A DNA stretch of 64,000 nt from Chersky-840 sp963794615. GTDB taxonomy: Bacteria; Actinomycetota; Acidimicrobiia; Acidimicrobiales; UBA8190. A model generated the notes under the pieces. It searched no databases and was not told the DNA's origin. It saw only the letters and a list, made by a program, of their open reading frames with translations. Within the stretch, counting starts at the first letter, position 1. Each line of letters begins with the position of its first letter. The translations under genes were made by a program, and so were the position numbers. Shown here one piece after another: positions 17,360-26,122 of the stretch. Location of the stretch: assembly GCA_963794615.1 (NCBI GenBank), contig CAWCEP010000005.1, forward strand, positions 62,001 to 126,000, in the 5' to 3' direction.

Positions 17360-18451
17360 GTGGTGCTCAGCGACCGCGTCCTGATGGGGCCAGGACCCTC
17401 CAATCTGTATCCCGAGGTGGTCTCGGCCTTCACGCGGCCGCTCCTCGGTCATCTCGATCCGGAATTCCTGGACGTCCTCGACGAGACCTGCGACCGCCTC
17501 CGGGCGGTGTTCCGGACCGACAACTCCTTGACCTTGCCGGTCAGCGGGACGGGCTCGGCGGGGATGGAAGCGGCCCTCGTGAACGTGGCGGGACCGGGCG
17601 ACGTCGTCGTCGTCGGGGTCAACGGCTTGTTCGGCGAACGCATGTGTGAGGTGGCGCAGCGCCTCGGGGCCGAGGTGGTGCGGGTCGACGCCCCGTGGGG
17701 CGAGCCCCTCGACCCCGATGCCGTGCTCGGCGCGCACCGTTCCCCGACGGTGATCGCGCTGGTCCACGCCGAGACCTCGACCGGGGTTCGCAACGACGTC
17801 GAGGAGGTGGCCCGGGGGAAAGGCGATGCCCTGCTCCTCGTCGACGCCGTCACCTCGCTCGGAGGCATCCCCTTCGATGCGGACGGCTGGGGGATCGACC
17901 TGGTCTACAGCGGCACCCAGAAGTGTCTCGGCGTCCCGCCCGGCCTGTCGCCGTTGACGGTCAGCGCTGCGGCGCGGGCCCGCCTCAAGGACCGGCCGCC
18001 GTCGTGGTACTTCGACCTCGGTCTCATCGCCCGCTACGTCGAGGGCGAAGGCGGACGCACGTATCACCACACCGCCCCCGTGTCGATGGTGTTCGCCCTC
18101 CACGCCGGTCTGGGCGTGCTGCTCGAGGAGGGTCTCGAGCACGCCTGGGCCCGGCACGGTTCGTGCGGACGGGCTCTGCAGGCCGGGCTCGAGAAGCTCG
18201 GGCTCGGGCTCGTCGCTCCCGCTTCGCACCGTCTGCCCCAGCTCACCACGGTGTGGGTCCCCGACGACATCGGGGGCACGGGTGAAGCCGATGTCCGCGC
18301 CGCATTGCTGCACCGCTACGGGATCGAGATCGGAGCCGGGGTGGGCCCGATGGCGGGCCGGGCGTGGCGCATCGGCTGTATGGGCCACACCGCCCGACTG
18401 CGCAACGTCGAGTTGCTCCTGGGCGCGCTCGGGGAGGTGTTGGGGAGATGA
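17360..18451 (+). CDS. Class V aminotransferase (alanine/serine-glyoxylate aminotransferase-like)
   Basis: PLP enzyme of 363 aa. MGPGPSNLYPEV opens the AGXT-type fold, SGTGSAGMEAALVN binds the PLP phosphate, LVDAVTSLGGIPFD holds the PLP-ring aspartate, and SGTQKCLGVPPGLSP carries the Schiff-base lysine. The C-terminal RIGCMGHTARLRNVELLL motif supports the alanine-glyoxylate / serine-pyruvate / purine-catabolism group. The likely role is transamination of glyoxylate in the cytosol; the amino donor cannot be fixed. Its stop overlaps the ATG of the GNAT gene (ATGA). Confidence 0.9.
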   Translation: MVLSDRVLMGPGPSNLYPEVVSAFTRPLLGHLDPEFLDVLDETCDRLRAVFRTDNSLTLPVSGTGSAGMEAALVNVAGPGDVVVVGVNGLFGERMCEVAQRLGAEVVRVDAPWGEPLDPDAVLGAHRSPTVIALVHAETSTGVRNDVEEVARGKGDALLLVDAVTSLGGIPFDADGWGIDLVYSGTQKCLGVPPGLSPLTVSAAARARLKDRPPSWYFDLGLIARYVEGEGGRTYHHTAPVSMVFALHAGLGVLLEEGLEHAWARHGSCGRALQAGLEKLGLGLVAPASHRLPQLTTVWVPDDIGGTGEADVRAALLHRYGIEIGAGVGPMAGRAWRIGCMGHTARLRNVELLLGALGEVLGR

Positions 18452-19068
18452 TCGGCCGGACGGCCCGAGCCACGCCGCTCGAGCTCAACGGGGGACGGAT
18501 CCGACTCCGGACCCTCAGCGAGGACGACTACGAGGGTTGGTTCGAGGTGCGGGCCCGGTGCCGACGCTGGCTCGTCCCGTGGGAGCCCCGTCCCGCCGGA
18601 GCCCCCCTGACCCCCGAGGACCGAGCCAGCTTCGCGGCGCGGTGCGCGGCACGAGAGCGCGAGCGGCAGATGGGGAGTGGGTACGGGTTCGGGATCTTCG
18701 TGGGGGATCGGTTCGTCGGAGAGATCACGCTGTCGTCGATCCAGCGCGGTCCGTTCCAGAACGCGTTCGTGGGGTACTGGGTGGACGAGGCCATGGCCGG
18801 GCAGGGTCTGGCCCCCGAGGCCACCGTGGCGGTCCTGCGATTCGCGTTCGAGGAGCTCGGCTTGCACCGCGTCGAGATCGCCATCGTGCCCCGCAATCGG
18901 GCCAGCCGCAGGGTGGTCGAGAAGCTGGACCTGCGCGAAGAGGGGGTGGCGGTCCGCTACCTGGAGATCGACGGGCACTGGGAGGACCACGTCCGCTACG
19001 CCATGACCGCCGAGGAGTGGACGGTCCGGGTCGACGGCCTGACCCGGCAATGGCTCACCCGGACCTGA
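18448..19068 (+). CDS. GNAT N-acetyltransferase, RimJ/RimL type
   Basis: 206-residue acetyl-CoA dependent acetyltransferase. GRIRLRTLSEDDYEGW is the RimJ-type N-terminus; GEITLSSIQRGPFQNAFVGY, GQGLAPEATVAVLRFAFEEL (acetyl-CoA pyrophosphate loop) and LHRVEIAIVPRNRASRRVVE complete the fold. It probably acetylates an N-terminal alpha amine or a small molecule. The start is fixed by an ATGA overlap with the aminotransferase. It converges on the next minus-strand gene with only 6 bp between. Confidence 0.9.
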   Translation: MIGRTARATPLELNGGRIRLRTLSEDDYEGWFEVRARCRRWLVPWEPRPAGAPLTPEDRASFAARCAARERERQMGSGYGFGIFVGDRFVGEITLSSIQRGPFQNAFVGYWVDEAMAGQGLAPEATVAVLRFAFEELGLHRVEIAIVPRNRASRRVVEKLDLREEGVAVRYLEIDGHWEDHVRYAMTAEEWTVRVDGLTRQWLTRT

Positions 19069-19074
19069 CCGTCG

Positions 19075-20127
19075 TCATCCCTCCGAGCGCACCACCGCCG
19101 GGGAGTGGCGGAAGAACTGCTCGACGTCCTGGGAGTACGTGTACGACGGGGGGTCGTCTCCCACGCTGCGTCGGAGCCGCACGGCGCGGATGAAGCTCTC
19201 GACGGCGCCGGCCGTGGTGTATCGACAGGAGAAGCCCGCCTTCCCGATCCGGGTGGTGTCGACCCCTCTCCCGTAGCGCAGGAGGCTCTCGAGCTCGGGT
19301 GGGAACTCGATCAATCCGAGCCGTACCAACGGGGCGGCCGCGGCGTGCGTTCCCGCCGGGGAGATCGGGAGCAGACGGGTGCCGCAGATGGCGGTCACCT
19401 CGCTCCAGGGGAGCTTGCCCGACCCGGCCACGTTGTAGAGGCCCGGGATGCGCTGGCGGGTGACGTGCTCGAGGCAGCGCACCACGTCGTCCTCTTCGAC
19501 GAACTGCAGGAGGGGGTCATAGCCGGCGATGGCCGGACAGATCGGTCGGGACAGGTTGGTGCTGATCGGTGTGACGATGTCGGTCCCGAGCACGTTGGCG
19601 AATCGAAGGACCGAGACGACCGTGGCGGGATTGTCCTCGGCGAAGTCCCGTACGAACCCCTCGACCTCGAGCAGGGAGCGCTCGACCCTGGTCCGGGCGG
19701 GAGAGGTGCGCGCCATCTCCTCCCGGAACCACGTGGGGTCGGTGGAGGCCGAGCCGTAGACGAGCGTCGATGACTTCACGACGACCTGACGCACGGGAGA
19801 GCCCGACTGGCCCGCGGCGGCCAGGAGGTTCATGGTCCCGATCACGTTGATCTCGTGCAGGGCCCGGCTCGAGACCCGGGTCGAGTCCACCACGAGGAAC
19901 GTGTGGACGATCGTGTCCACCTGGGTGGCACCCACGATGCGCGACAGGATCGAGTAGGTCTGGTCGGCCTTGACGAACTCGGTCCGCTCGAGCGGCACGG
20001 TGGGCTCCCGGGTCCCCATGCCGAGGATCATCTCCACCTCGGGGTCCGACTCCAGGGCCTGCGCCATGCGACCGCCCCAGAACGAGTCCAGACCGGTGAT
20101 CAGGACGCGTCGCCCCACCCGCCTCAC
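19075..20127 (-). CDS. NAD-dependent epimerase/dehydratase (extended SDR)
   Basis: 350 residues. RRVLITGLDSFWGGRMAQAL is a Rossmann start with the glycine motif partly degenerate (TGLDSFWGG rather than TGGAGFIG). VVVKSSTLVYGSASTD follows, but the YxxxK catalytic pair is not obvious, so this may be a non-catalytic or divergent member. The start GTG 20127 overlaps the acyltransferase stop (GTGA), giving a two-gene operon; epimerase plus PlsC-like acyltransferase pairs are common in actinobacteria and may act on cell-envelope lipids. That pairing is an inference about function only. Confidence 0.82.
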   Translation of the reverse strand: MRRVGRRVLITGLDSFWGGRMAQALESDPEVEMILGMGTREPTVPLERTEFVKADQTYSILSRIVGATQVDTIVHTFLVVDSTRVSSRALHEINVIGTMNLLAAAGQSGSPVRQVVVKSSTLVYGSASTDPTWFREEMARTSPARTRVERSLLEVEGFVRDFAEDNPATVVSVLRFANVLGTDIVTPISTNLSRPICPAIAGYDPLLQFVEEDDVVRCLEHVTRQRIPGLYNVAGSGKLPWSEVTAICGTRLLPISPAGTHAAAAPLVRLGLIEFPPELESLLRYGRGVDTTRIGKAGFSCRYTTAGAVESFIRAVRLRRSVGDDPPSYTYSQDVEQFFRHSPAVVRSEG

Positions 20128-20996
20128 CCGAACCAGACGCTGCGTCGCTCCCGCAGCATCTCGTAGATCGTCTCCTGCATGTTGATGCGGATCTTCTCCG
20201 CTTCCTCCATGACGCGGCTCTTGGAGTACCGCTCCTGGCCGCTCGGCACGTTGAAGGTCACCGGGTCGAGGACGCGTAGCTTGAACTTGGCCGGGAAGTA
20301 CATGGCCAGCCCGAGGGGGCCGAAGAGCAACATGTTGGCGGTCACCGGGAAGTAGGGCACGCCGATGAGCTTGGCCAGGGCGGGGATGCGGAAGACGATC
20401 GGCATCGACTCCTCGGCCCCCACCACGGCGATGGGGATCACCGGGACACCGGCGCGCATGGCGATCTCGACGAATCCACCCCGACCGAACCGGCGCAGGC
20501 GGTAGCGGTCCGCATAGGTCTTGGAGGGCCCCTTCGTGCCTTCGGGGAAGACCAATGCGAGCTGGCCCTGATCGCGCAGAAGGCGCAGGGCGTTGTCGGG
20601 GTGGGCCGGCACACCGCCCACGCGAGCCCACACCGTTCCCAACCAGGGCACCTCGCGGAAGAAGAAGTCGGCCATGCCGTACACGGGCCGACCCCGCTCC
20701 ACCTCGATGCCGTGCATGATGGTCGGCGCGTCCGATGGGATGGCTCCGGCGTGGTTCGCCACCAGGAGGGCGCCGCCTGTCTTCGGAATCTTCTCGAGCC
20801 CTTCCCACTCCACCCGGAACCAGTTGTTGTAGAGGGGGGCGAAGATGCGCCGGGCAATGGTGCGGGTGTGCTCCGAGCGTCCCCATTCGTCGACGTCCGA
20901 CAGCCGTGGCCCGGGGCTCGGCGTGTCGTCGGATCGAGGGAGCGGGACCAGCGCGGCGCGTTGCTCGCGCTGTGTCGCTTCTTCGCCGGCCGTCAC
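20124..20996 (-). CDS. 1-acyl-sn-glycerol-3-phosphate acyltransferase-like (PlsC family)
   Basis: 290-residue lysophospholipid acyltransferase domain protein. The HX4D motif appears as VANHAGAIPSDAP, and block III as LALVFPEGTKGPSKTY. RFGRGGFVEIAMRAGVPVIPIAVVG is typical of the MSMEG_4703/diacylglycerol acyltransferase-like actinobacterial subgroup. It transfers acyl chains from acyl-CoA or acyl-ACP to a lysolipid at the inner membrane face. GTG 20996 is supported by a TACCAT hexamer 6 nt upstream. The first ~45 residues are polar and of unknown use. Confidence 0.88.
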   Translation of the reverse strand: MTAGEEATQREQRAALVPLPRSDDTPSPGPRLSDVDEWGRSEHTRTIARRIFAPLYNNWFRVEWEGLEKIPKTGGALLVANHAGAIPSDAPTIMHGIEVERGRPVYGMADFFFREVPWLGTVWARVGGVPAHPDNALRLLRDQGQLALVFPEGTKGPSKTYADRYRLRRFGRGGFVEIAMRAGVPVIPIAVVGAEESMPIVFRIPALAKLIGVPYFPVTANMLLFGPLGLAMYFPAKFKLRVLDPVTFNVPSGQERYSKSRVMEEAEKIRINMQETIYEMLRERRSVWFG

Positions 20997-21002
20997 GTGG
21001 TC

Positions 21003-21008
21003 ATGGTA
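21003..21008 (-). promoter_or_regulatory. Candidate leaderless promoter -10 (TACCAT)
   Basis: On the minus strand TACCAT lies 6 nt before GTG 20996 of the acyltransferase gene, and no Shine-Dalgarno is seen. Confidence 0.4.
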
Positions 21009-21065
21009 CCCGTCGCCGCGAGCGGGTCCCGCTGGCGCTCGGGGCGCCCGAGGAGACCCGCGTCG

Positions 21066-22346
21066 CTAGGGTCGGGCTGCTCCCACCAGTCCCAGGTACC
21101 AAACCGGATCGAACTCGACCACGGTCCCGGAATGGGCGGCCTGGATGATGGTGTCGGCGCCGTAGGGGCCCGAGCCTACGTACATCACCACGTGGTCGAT
21201 GCCGGCCCCTTCGAGGTCGTAGAAGAGCAGGTCCCCCGGCCTGACCTGGCTGAGAGGGATGTGGGTGGACTCCTCGTACTGGATGTCCGCGGAGTGCAGC
21301 AGGGTCACACCCGCGGCACGCCACGCCAGCATGGTGAGCCCCGAGCAGTCCAAGCCGCTGGCGGTCGCCCCTCCCCATTGGTACGGGACGCCCAGATATC
21401 GCTCCGCACCGCTGAGCGCGGCGGCACCGGCGCCACTCGCCGCTTGGGGTGCGCCGGTGCCGATGACGGCGGTCGCCCCCGCGCTGGCGGATGCCTGGTT
21501 CGCCGCATCGGCTGCCTGCTGCGCGGCCGTGGATCCGGCCCCGAACGTCTCGGCCACCTGCGCCGCCTGCGCCGCCGCCGCCGCCGCCCGTTGCTTCGCC
21601 GCTTCGGTGGCCGCCGCCGCCGCGGCCGCGGCCGCGACGGCTGCCTGTTGGGCGGCGCGTTGCGCGACGAGTTGCGCCAGGTGCCCCTTCACCTGGTTGA
21701 GCGTCGCCTGGGTGGCCTCCTCGGTCGCCTGTGCCTGGCGCTGCGCCGAGCTGACCTGAGTCGACATGCTCGACGCCTGGTCCTGCTGGGCGTGGAGAGC
21801 CGACTCTGTGGAGGTGAGCTGTCGTTCACTGGCCTGGAGCTGCTGCACGGCGCCGTTGATGTTGCCGATCGCCGTCTGCTCGTACTCGTCGTGCAGCGCG
21901 CTCGAGTCCGTCGGCGTCGCGAACATCGCGGTCAGTTGGCCTGACGGCGTATCGAACATGTAGGCGTTCACGGCCGCGGTCTCGAGCGTGTGGTGCGCGG
22001 CGGCGTGTTTCCGCCTGGCCGCCGCGAGCTGGGTGTCGGTCGATGCCAGCTGGGCATCGATCTGCGCCAAGTGGACGGTGGCCTGGTCGTACTGCTCGGA
22101 GAGCTGCGCCAACAACTGTTGTTGCTGAGCGAACTGCGCCTCGACCGCGTCGACCTGCGCCTGGGTCGCGTCGATGGTGCCGGTCGTCGCCGCCGGGCTC
22201 GCCCCGGCCCCCGAGGGCCCGGGCGAGGCGACCGCCGGCGTCGTCGCCATCGAGCCCACGACGACGGTCGTCGACACGATGAGGGCCACCCGGCGGGCGA
22301 TGGACTGCGTCCGGGCGCGACGAAACAGACCTGTCACAACAGTCAC
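21066..22346 (-). CDS. NlpC/P60 peptidoglycan hydrolase with N-terminal coiled coil
   Basis: A signal peptide-like N-terminus (VALIVSTTVVVGSMATTPAVA) is followed by a long Gln/Ala-rich coiled coil (residues ~50-280, RipA/PcsB-like) and a C-terminal NlpC/P60 domain. Catalytic Cys is in SGLDCSGLTMLAW and His in IDHVVMYVGSG. It cleaves the D-Glu-mDAP bond in peptidoglycan stems outside the membrane, during cell separation. The coiled coil in related proteins keeps the enzyme autoinhibited or docked to FtsEX. I chose GTG 22346 because TACTGT lies 7 nt upstream; GTG 22355 is also in frame. A paralogue lies at 52466-53605. Confidence 0.88.
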   Translation of the reverse strand: MTVVTGLFRRARTQSIARRVALIVSTTVVVGSMATTPAVASPGPSGAGASPAATTGTIDATQAQVDAVEAQFAQQQQLLAQLSEQYDQATVHLAQIDAQLASTDTQLAAARRKHAAAHHTLETAAVNAYMFDTPSGQLTAMFATPTDSSALHDEYEQTAIGNINGAVQQLQASERQLTSTESALHAQQDQASSMSTQVSSAQRQAQATEEATQATLNQVKGHLAQLVAQRAAQQAAVAAAAAAAAATEAAKQRAAAAAAQAAQVAETFGAGSTAAQQAADAANQASASAGATAVIGTGAPQAASGAGAAALSGAERYLGVPYQWGGATASGLDCSGLTMLAWRAAGVTLLHSADIQYEESTHIPLSQVRPGDLLFYDLEGAGIDHVVMYVGSGPYGADTIIQAAHSGTVVEFDPVWYLGLVGAARP

Positions 22347-22353
22347 TCTGACC

Positions 22354-22359
22354 ACAGTA
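22354..22359 (-). promoter_or_regulatory. Candidate leaderless promoter -10 (TACTGT)
   Basis: On the minus strand TACTGT lies 7 nt before GTG 22346 of the NlpC/P60 gene. It overlaps the alternative GTG at 22355, which argues for the shorter start. Confidence 0.4.
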
Positions 22360-22498
22360 GCCAGGGCAGACCCGGGGCGATAGGGCCCGGGTTCATTTGG
22401 CCATTCCTTGATCTTCTGGGGGGGTGCCTCTACCTTGCTTTAGAGGCCGGGGTGCAGAACCAGGGCCGAAACAGGCGTGGGGGGGACCCTTGGAAGGC

Positions 22499-24031
22499 GT
22501 GACCCGCACCACGGCCGGCGTCCTCCGGGGGCAGCTCGAAGGCGGAATTTGGGTATTTCGCGGCGTTCCCTACGGGCGTGTGGCCGGGGCCGAAGGTCGG
22601 TGGCGTCCCGCCCTGCCCCCCGAACCCTGGGTCGGGACCCGCCCGGCCGCGGCCTGGGGGCCGATCGCGCCGCAAACCCCCCCGGTCCCGGGATTCAGCT
22701 TTCCGGCCGACCCGACCACGTCCGACGAGGATTGCCTCAACCTCAACGTGTGGACACCTCGACTCGACGACGGCCTGCGCCCCGTCATGGTGTGGCTCCA
22801 CGGCGGCGGGTTCACCACCGGCACCGGTTCGAGCGCGTTGTTCGCCGGCGGCCGTCTGGCGTCGCGAGGTGTCGTCGTGGTGACCATCAACTACCGACTG
22901 GGGGCACTCGGACTGCTCGCCCACCCCGATCTGGTGCACGCGGAGGGCGGATGGGGCAACTGGAGCCTACGGGACCAGCTCGCCGCGCTCGGCTGGGTCA
23001 GGGACAACATCGCCGCATTCGGAGGTGATCCCGACAACGTGACGCTGTTCGGGGAGTCGGCCGGCGCCATGAGCATCGCCAACCTCCTCACCGCGCCCGA
23101 CGCGTCGGAGCTCTTTCATCGTGCCGTGCTCCAGAGCGGGCCACCGGCGACGGCCACGCCGAGCTGGGCGACACGGCGCGCCGAACGACTGGCGGGTCAC
23201 CTCGGCATCGACGCCGGCGCGGTCTCGACACTGCGCGACGTCGCCGTGGAGCGATTGGTGGAGGCGACGCAGCGATTGGCTGTCGAAGCTCCTTCGGACG
23301 GCGGTCTGCCTCTGGCGCTCCTCCCTGTGGTCGACGGCGTGCTGCTCCATCGCCCGCCGGGTGAGCTCATCGGTGAGGGAGCAGCGGTGTCGGTGCCGAT
23401 CCTCGTCGGCACCACCCGGGACGAGTGCGCGCTGTTCACCACCGCCGATCACGGCGACCCGAGTGTCGATGTCGACGTCGTGGCCCATCGCCTGTCGGGG
23501 TTGGTGGGGCCGGCCGGCGCGGACGTCGTCGACGCCTACCGCTCCGCGCGCCTGGCCCGCGCCGAGCCTGTGACCGGGCGCGACCTGTGGACCGCGGTCA
23601 CGACGGACTACGTGTTCCGGCTCCCCCTCCAAGCGCTGGCCGTCGCCCATGCCAAGTACCAACCGAAGACGTTCTCGTACCTCTTCACGTGGGAGTCCCC
23701 GTTCCTGAACGGGATGTTCGGGTCCTGCCACGGCCTCGAGATCCCGTTCGTGTTCGGGACCGTGCAAGACCCCGGTGTGCAGGTGTTCACGGGGGGAGGC
23801 CCGCAGGCCGAGGCCCTGTCGACGCAGGTACAAGATGCATGGGTCGCCTTTGCACGCGACGGCGACCCCTCGTGTGACTCGGTGGGGTCGTGGCCGGCGT
23901 ATGACCCCGTGCACCGGCCCACCATGGTCCTCGGTCCTGACGGGGGGGTCGAGGACGACCCGCGCCGATCTGAGAGGCTCATCTGGCAAGAGACCGGCAC
24001 CGCACCGACCGTCGGTCATCACCACGAATGA
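22499..24031 (+). CDS. Type B carboxylesterase
   Basis: Alpha/beta hydrolase of about 510 aa with the family hallmarks: FRGVPYGRVAGAEGRWRPAL, DEDCLNLNVWTP, the oxyanion-hole VWLHGGGFTTGTG, and the nucleophile elbow TLFGESAGAMSIANLL. A His-containing region near GSCHGLEIPFVFG completes the triad. It hydrolyses carboxylic esters; the natural substrate is unknown. GTG 22499 starts right at the conserved N-terminus, but an upstream GTG at 22424 would add 25 residues without family similarity. There is no signal peptide, so it is probably cytosolic. Confidence 0.88.
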   Translation: MTRTTAGVLRGQLEGGIWVFRGVPYGRVAGAEGRWRPALPPEPWVGTRPAAAWGPIAPQTPPVPGFSFPADPTTSDEDCLNLNVWTPRLDDGLRPVMVWLHGGGFTTGTGSSALFAGGRLASRGVVVVTINYRLGALGLLAHPDLVHAEGGWGNWSLRDQLAALGWVRDNIAAFGGDPDNVTLFGESAGAMSIANLLTAPDASELFHRAVLQSGPPATATPSWATRRAERLAGHLGIDAGAVSTLRDVAVERLVEATQRLAVEAPSDGGLPLALLPVVDGVLLHRPPGELIGEGAAVSVPILVGTTRDECALFTTADHGDPSVDVDVVAHRLSGLVGPAGADVVDAYRSARLARAEPVTGRDLWTAVTTDYVFRLPLQALAVAHAKYQPKTFSYLFTWESPFLNGMFGSCHGLEIPFVFGTVQDPGVQVFTGGGPQAEALSTQVQDAWVAFARDGDPSCDSVGSWPAYDPVHRPTMVLGPDGGVEDDPRRSERLIWQETGTAPTVGHHHE

Positions 24032-24124
24032 CGCGGCCCGTGTCGCCACCGTGACGCGACCAGGCAGAATAGGACGGTGCGTCGTCGAGCGATGGCGTAC
24101 TACAGGCGGCCCGGGCGGGGCCTC

Positions 24125-24198
24125 GGGGGTGTAGCCCAATCGGCAGAGGCAGGACGCTTAAAACGTCCCCAGTGAGGGTTCGAGTCCCTCCGCCCCCA
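24125..24198 (+). tRNA. tRNA with anticodon UAA (Leu codon UUA), short variable loop
   Basis: A 74-nt cloverleaf: 7-bp acceptor (GGGGGTG with CGCCCCC), 3-bp D stem around a GG-containing loop, anticodon stem GGACG/CGTCC with loop CTTAAAA, 5-nt variable loop CCAGT, T stem GAGGG/CCCTC with TTCGAGT, discriminator A, CCA not encoded. Anticodon UAA predicts leucine, yet bacterial tRNA-Leu normally has a long variable arm, which is absent. It marks the left edge of the accessory region. Confidence 0.85.
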
Positions 24199-24472
24199 CG
24201 GGAGTTGTGGGAATTACAACGTTTTCCCTAATCAGGGCCATTTTCTCGTTGGCATTTGCCGACCAAGGCAAATGACGAAGTTCGAACCCCGGATCAACTG
24301 ATTCGCCTCGAGTGCGCGAGGGATACAGGTGGCGTGACGGCCACGTGGTGGGGATGCCGGAGGCGATGTAACCGGCAGGCGCGCCTGTATAAGGGGGGTG
24401 GTCTGGAACCCGCAGCATGCATCTCACTTCCCGCACGCATACTTCCTCCCCTTAGCCTGAGCGGCGACTCGC
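24199..24472 (+). other. Gene-free stretch after the tRNA, with an 8-bp inverted repeat
   Basis: No gene is supported. CATTTGCC (24253-24260) and GGCAAATG (24267-24274) form a perfect 8-bp hairpin with a 6-nt loop, a possible terminator or recombination-site arm. The base composition is lower in GC than the core DNA to the left, in line with an island junction. Confidence 0.5.
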
Positions 24473-24619
24473 TCAGCGACGTTCCCTCCGGATGATCTTC
24501 AGCATCTTCGTGTTGATGGCCAGGAACCGCCCGAACTGGATGAACAGGTTCTTGCGCGCCCGCAGCGTCTTGGCCGTCGGGAGCGGAGCGTTCGCGATGT
24601 TGGCTTCGGTGTCGTCCAT
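24473..24619 (-). CDS. Small basic protein downstream of sulfide:quinone reductase
   Basis: 48 residues: a polar start (MDDTEANIANAPLPTAKTLR) then RARKNLFIQFGRFLAINTKM ending in a basic RRERR tail. ATG 24619 is preceded by GAGAGGAGAG at good spacing, and the gene lies only 14 bp after the reductase, so it is probably translated from the same mRNA. The amphipathic/hydrophobic middle suggests membrane association. I do not recognise a named family; a role with the quinone reductase is inferred only from position. Confidence 0.65.
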   Translation of the reverse strand: MDDTEANIANAPLPTAKTLRARKNLFIQFGRFLAINTKMLKIIRRERR

Positions 24620-24633
24620 CGAACTCTCCTCTC

Positions 24634-26091
24634 CTACTCGGGGATCAGGTGCCAGCCAGGACGGGCTTTGGCCTTGTAGATGAACATGTAGTGGAGGAGC
24701 AGTTTGATCCAGTGCCCGGCGAGGCCGATCTCGCCGAACGTGTCCTTCAAGCTTCGCCCGGTGCCGGGGTACTTCACCAGGTCCGGCACGACCGGGTACA
24801 TGGTCATGGACGCTGCACTCCCTTGACGAAGTCCTGACCCGGCCGAGGCGACACATGCCGCTCCCATTTCCGCCATCGAGGCAGAGTGGAGATGCGCCGA
24901 GTCGCCGTGCTCGATCATCTCCGCGATGTTGCTGGCAGCCAGCCTCCCCATGATCCCCGACGGCATTCCGGTCCGGGGCGGTGACGGAGCGATGACAGTT
25001 CCGCTGGGCGACTTCCTCGGTCGCGAGATCTGGTGGGGCGGGGCGAAGGCGATCCCCACGGCGAAGATGTTCGGGAACCGCGGCACCTGGTAGGTGCTGG
25101 GCCAGTCCTCTGCCCGCCACTCCTCGAACGGCTTCCCCGAGTAGTCGGCATCGACCTTCATGAAGCCGTTGGGGGCGAACAACTCGGCGCTGATGTCCAC
25201 CCCATCCGCGTCGAAGGCCTGGAGGTCCACCCCGCGGAACGGCGGCAGCAGCATGGCGAAGTCGAACGCGAGCGAGTTGCTGGAACCGTCCAGCTGCTCG
25301 TAGTGGACGACGCCGTCCTCGACACCGGTGACGTGGGCTCCGCTGATCGCCCGGATCCCCCGCTCTCGGAACAGGGACTCGGTCCAGAGCTTGGACGTCG
25401 TCTGGAACCCCTGCTGGGTGAAGGTCAGTCCACCGACGCCGAAGTCACCGAGCTCGTACTCGTTGGTCAGGTAGACGATGTCGGCCAATTCCCGCACGCC
25501 GGCCTGACGCACCTCGTGCTCGACGTTGAACGCGTACTCGAACGCTGCGCCCTCGCAGGTACAGGTGCCATGCCCCATCCCGACCACGAGTACTTGATGC
25601 TCGCCGTGCCGCATCCGGTTAATCGATGCCTGGAGCGCCGCTGACGCCTCGACCGCGTGACCAGCGGTGCACACCGAGTAGGAGTGGCCGTCCGGCCCGA
25701 GACCCGGTGTGGCGCCGAAGTTGAGCTTCGGGCCGGTGGCGTTCACCAGGTAGTCGTAGTCCAACTCGACCTGCTCGCCGACACGAGCCGGGTCGGTGTA
25801 CGTGATCTCGACATACGGCTTCGGCCGGCCGGGGCCGCCCTCCGGGTGGATCGCCGTGGCCAGCGCCTGATGGAACTCGATCCCTTTGCGCTTGTAGATC
25901 GGTCCGAGCTTGAAGGTCACCTGGTCCGTCTTCATCTTGCCGACCCCGACCCAAATGTTCGACGGGATCCAATTCCAGTTGGAGTTCGGGGTGACCACGA
26001 CGACCTTGTCGGACCGCTTCAGCATCCGAGTGAGGTGGAGCGCCGCCGTATGGCCGGCGATCCCTCCGCCCAGGACAACGACTCGGGCCAT
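24634..26091 (-). CDS. sqr: Sulfide:quinone oxidoreductase (SQR-like FAD enzyme)
   Basis: 485-residue FAD/NAD(P)-fold protein. VVVLGGGIAGHTAALHLTRM binds FAD ADP; NWNWIPSNIWVGVG, DYDYLVNATGPKLNFG and SVCTAGHAVEAS are SQR/FCC features. Cysteines in SVCTAG and GTCTCEGAAFEY are candidates for the redox-active pair. It oxidises sulfide to sulfane sulfur and passes electrons to the quinone pool at the membrane; the C-terminal KLLLHYMFIYKAKARPGW is the expected amphipathic membrane anchor. GAGGAGG precedes the ATG. It follows a CstR-like repressor by 31 bp, which supports the sulfide role. Confidence 0.88.
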   Translation of the reverse strand: MARVVVLGGGIAGHTAALHLTRMLKRSDKVVVVTPNSNWNWIPSNIWVGVGKMKTDQVTFKLGPIYKRKGIEFHQALATAIHPEGGPGRPKPYVEITYTDPARVGEQVELDYDYLVNATGPKLNFGATPGLGPDGHSYSVCTAGHAVEASAALQASINRMRHGEHQVLVVGMGHGTCTCEGAAFEYAFNVEHEVRQAGVRELADIVYLTNEYELGDFGVGGLTFTQQGFQTTSKLWTESLFRERGIRAISGAHVTGVEDGVVHYEQLDGSSNSLAFDFAMLLPPFRGVDLQAFDADGVDISAELFAPNGFMKVDADYSGKPFEEWRAEDWPSTYQVPRFPNIFAVGIAFAPPHQISRPRKSPSGTVIAPSPPRTGMPSGIMGRLAASNIAEMIEHGDSAHLHSASMAEMGAACVASAGSGLRQGSAASMTMYPVVPDLVKYPGTGRSLKDTFGEIGLAGHWIKLLLHYMFIYKAKARPGWHLIPE

Positions 26092-26122
26092 GTCAGACCT
26101 CCTCGTTCGTGCGATTCGCTGT

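Noticed and set aside
24158..24436. Minus-strand ORF of 92 aa ending GAEGLEPSLGTF
   Set aside because: It reads the complement of the tRNA gene; EGLEPS-type peptides are a known artefact of translating tRNA antisense.
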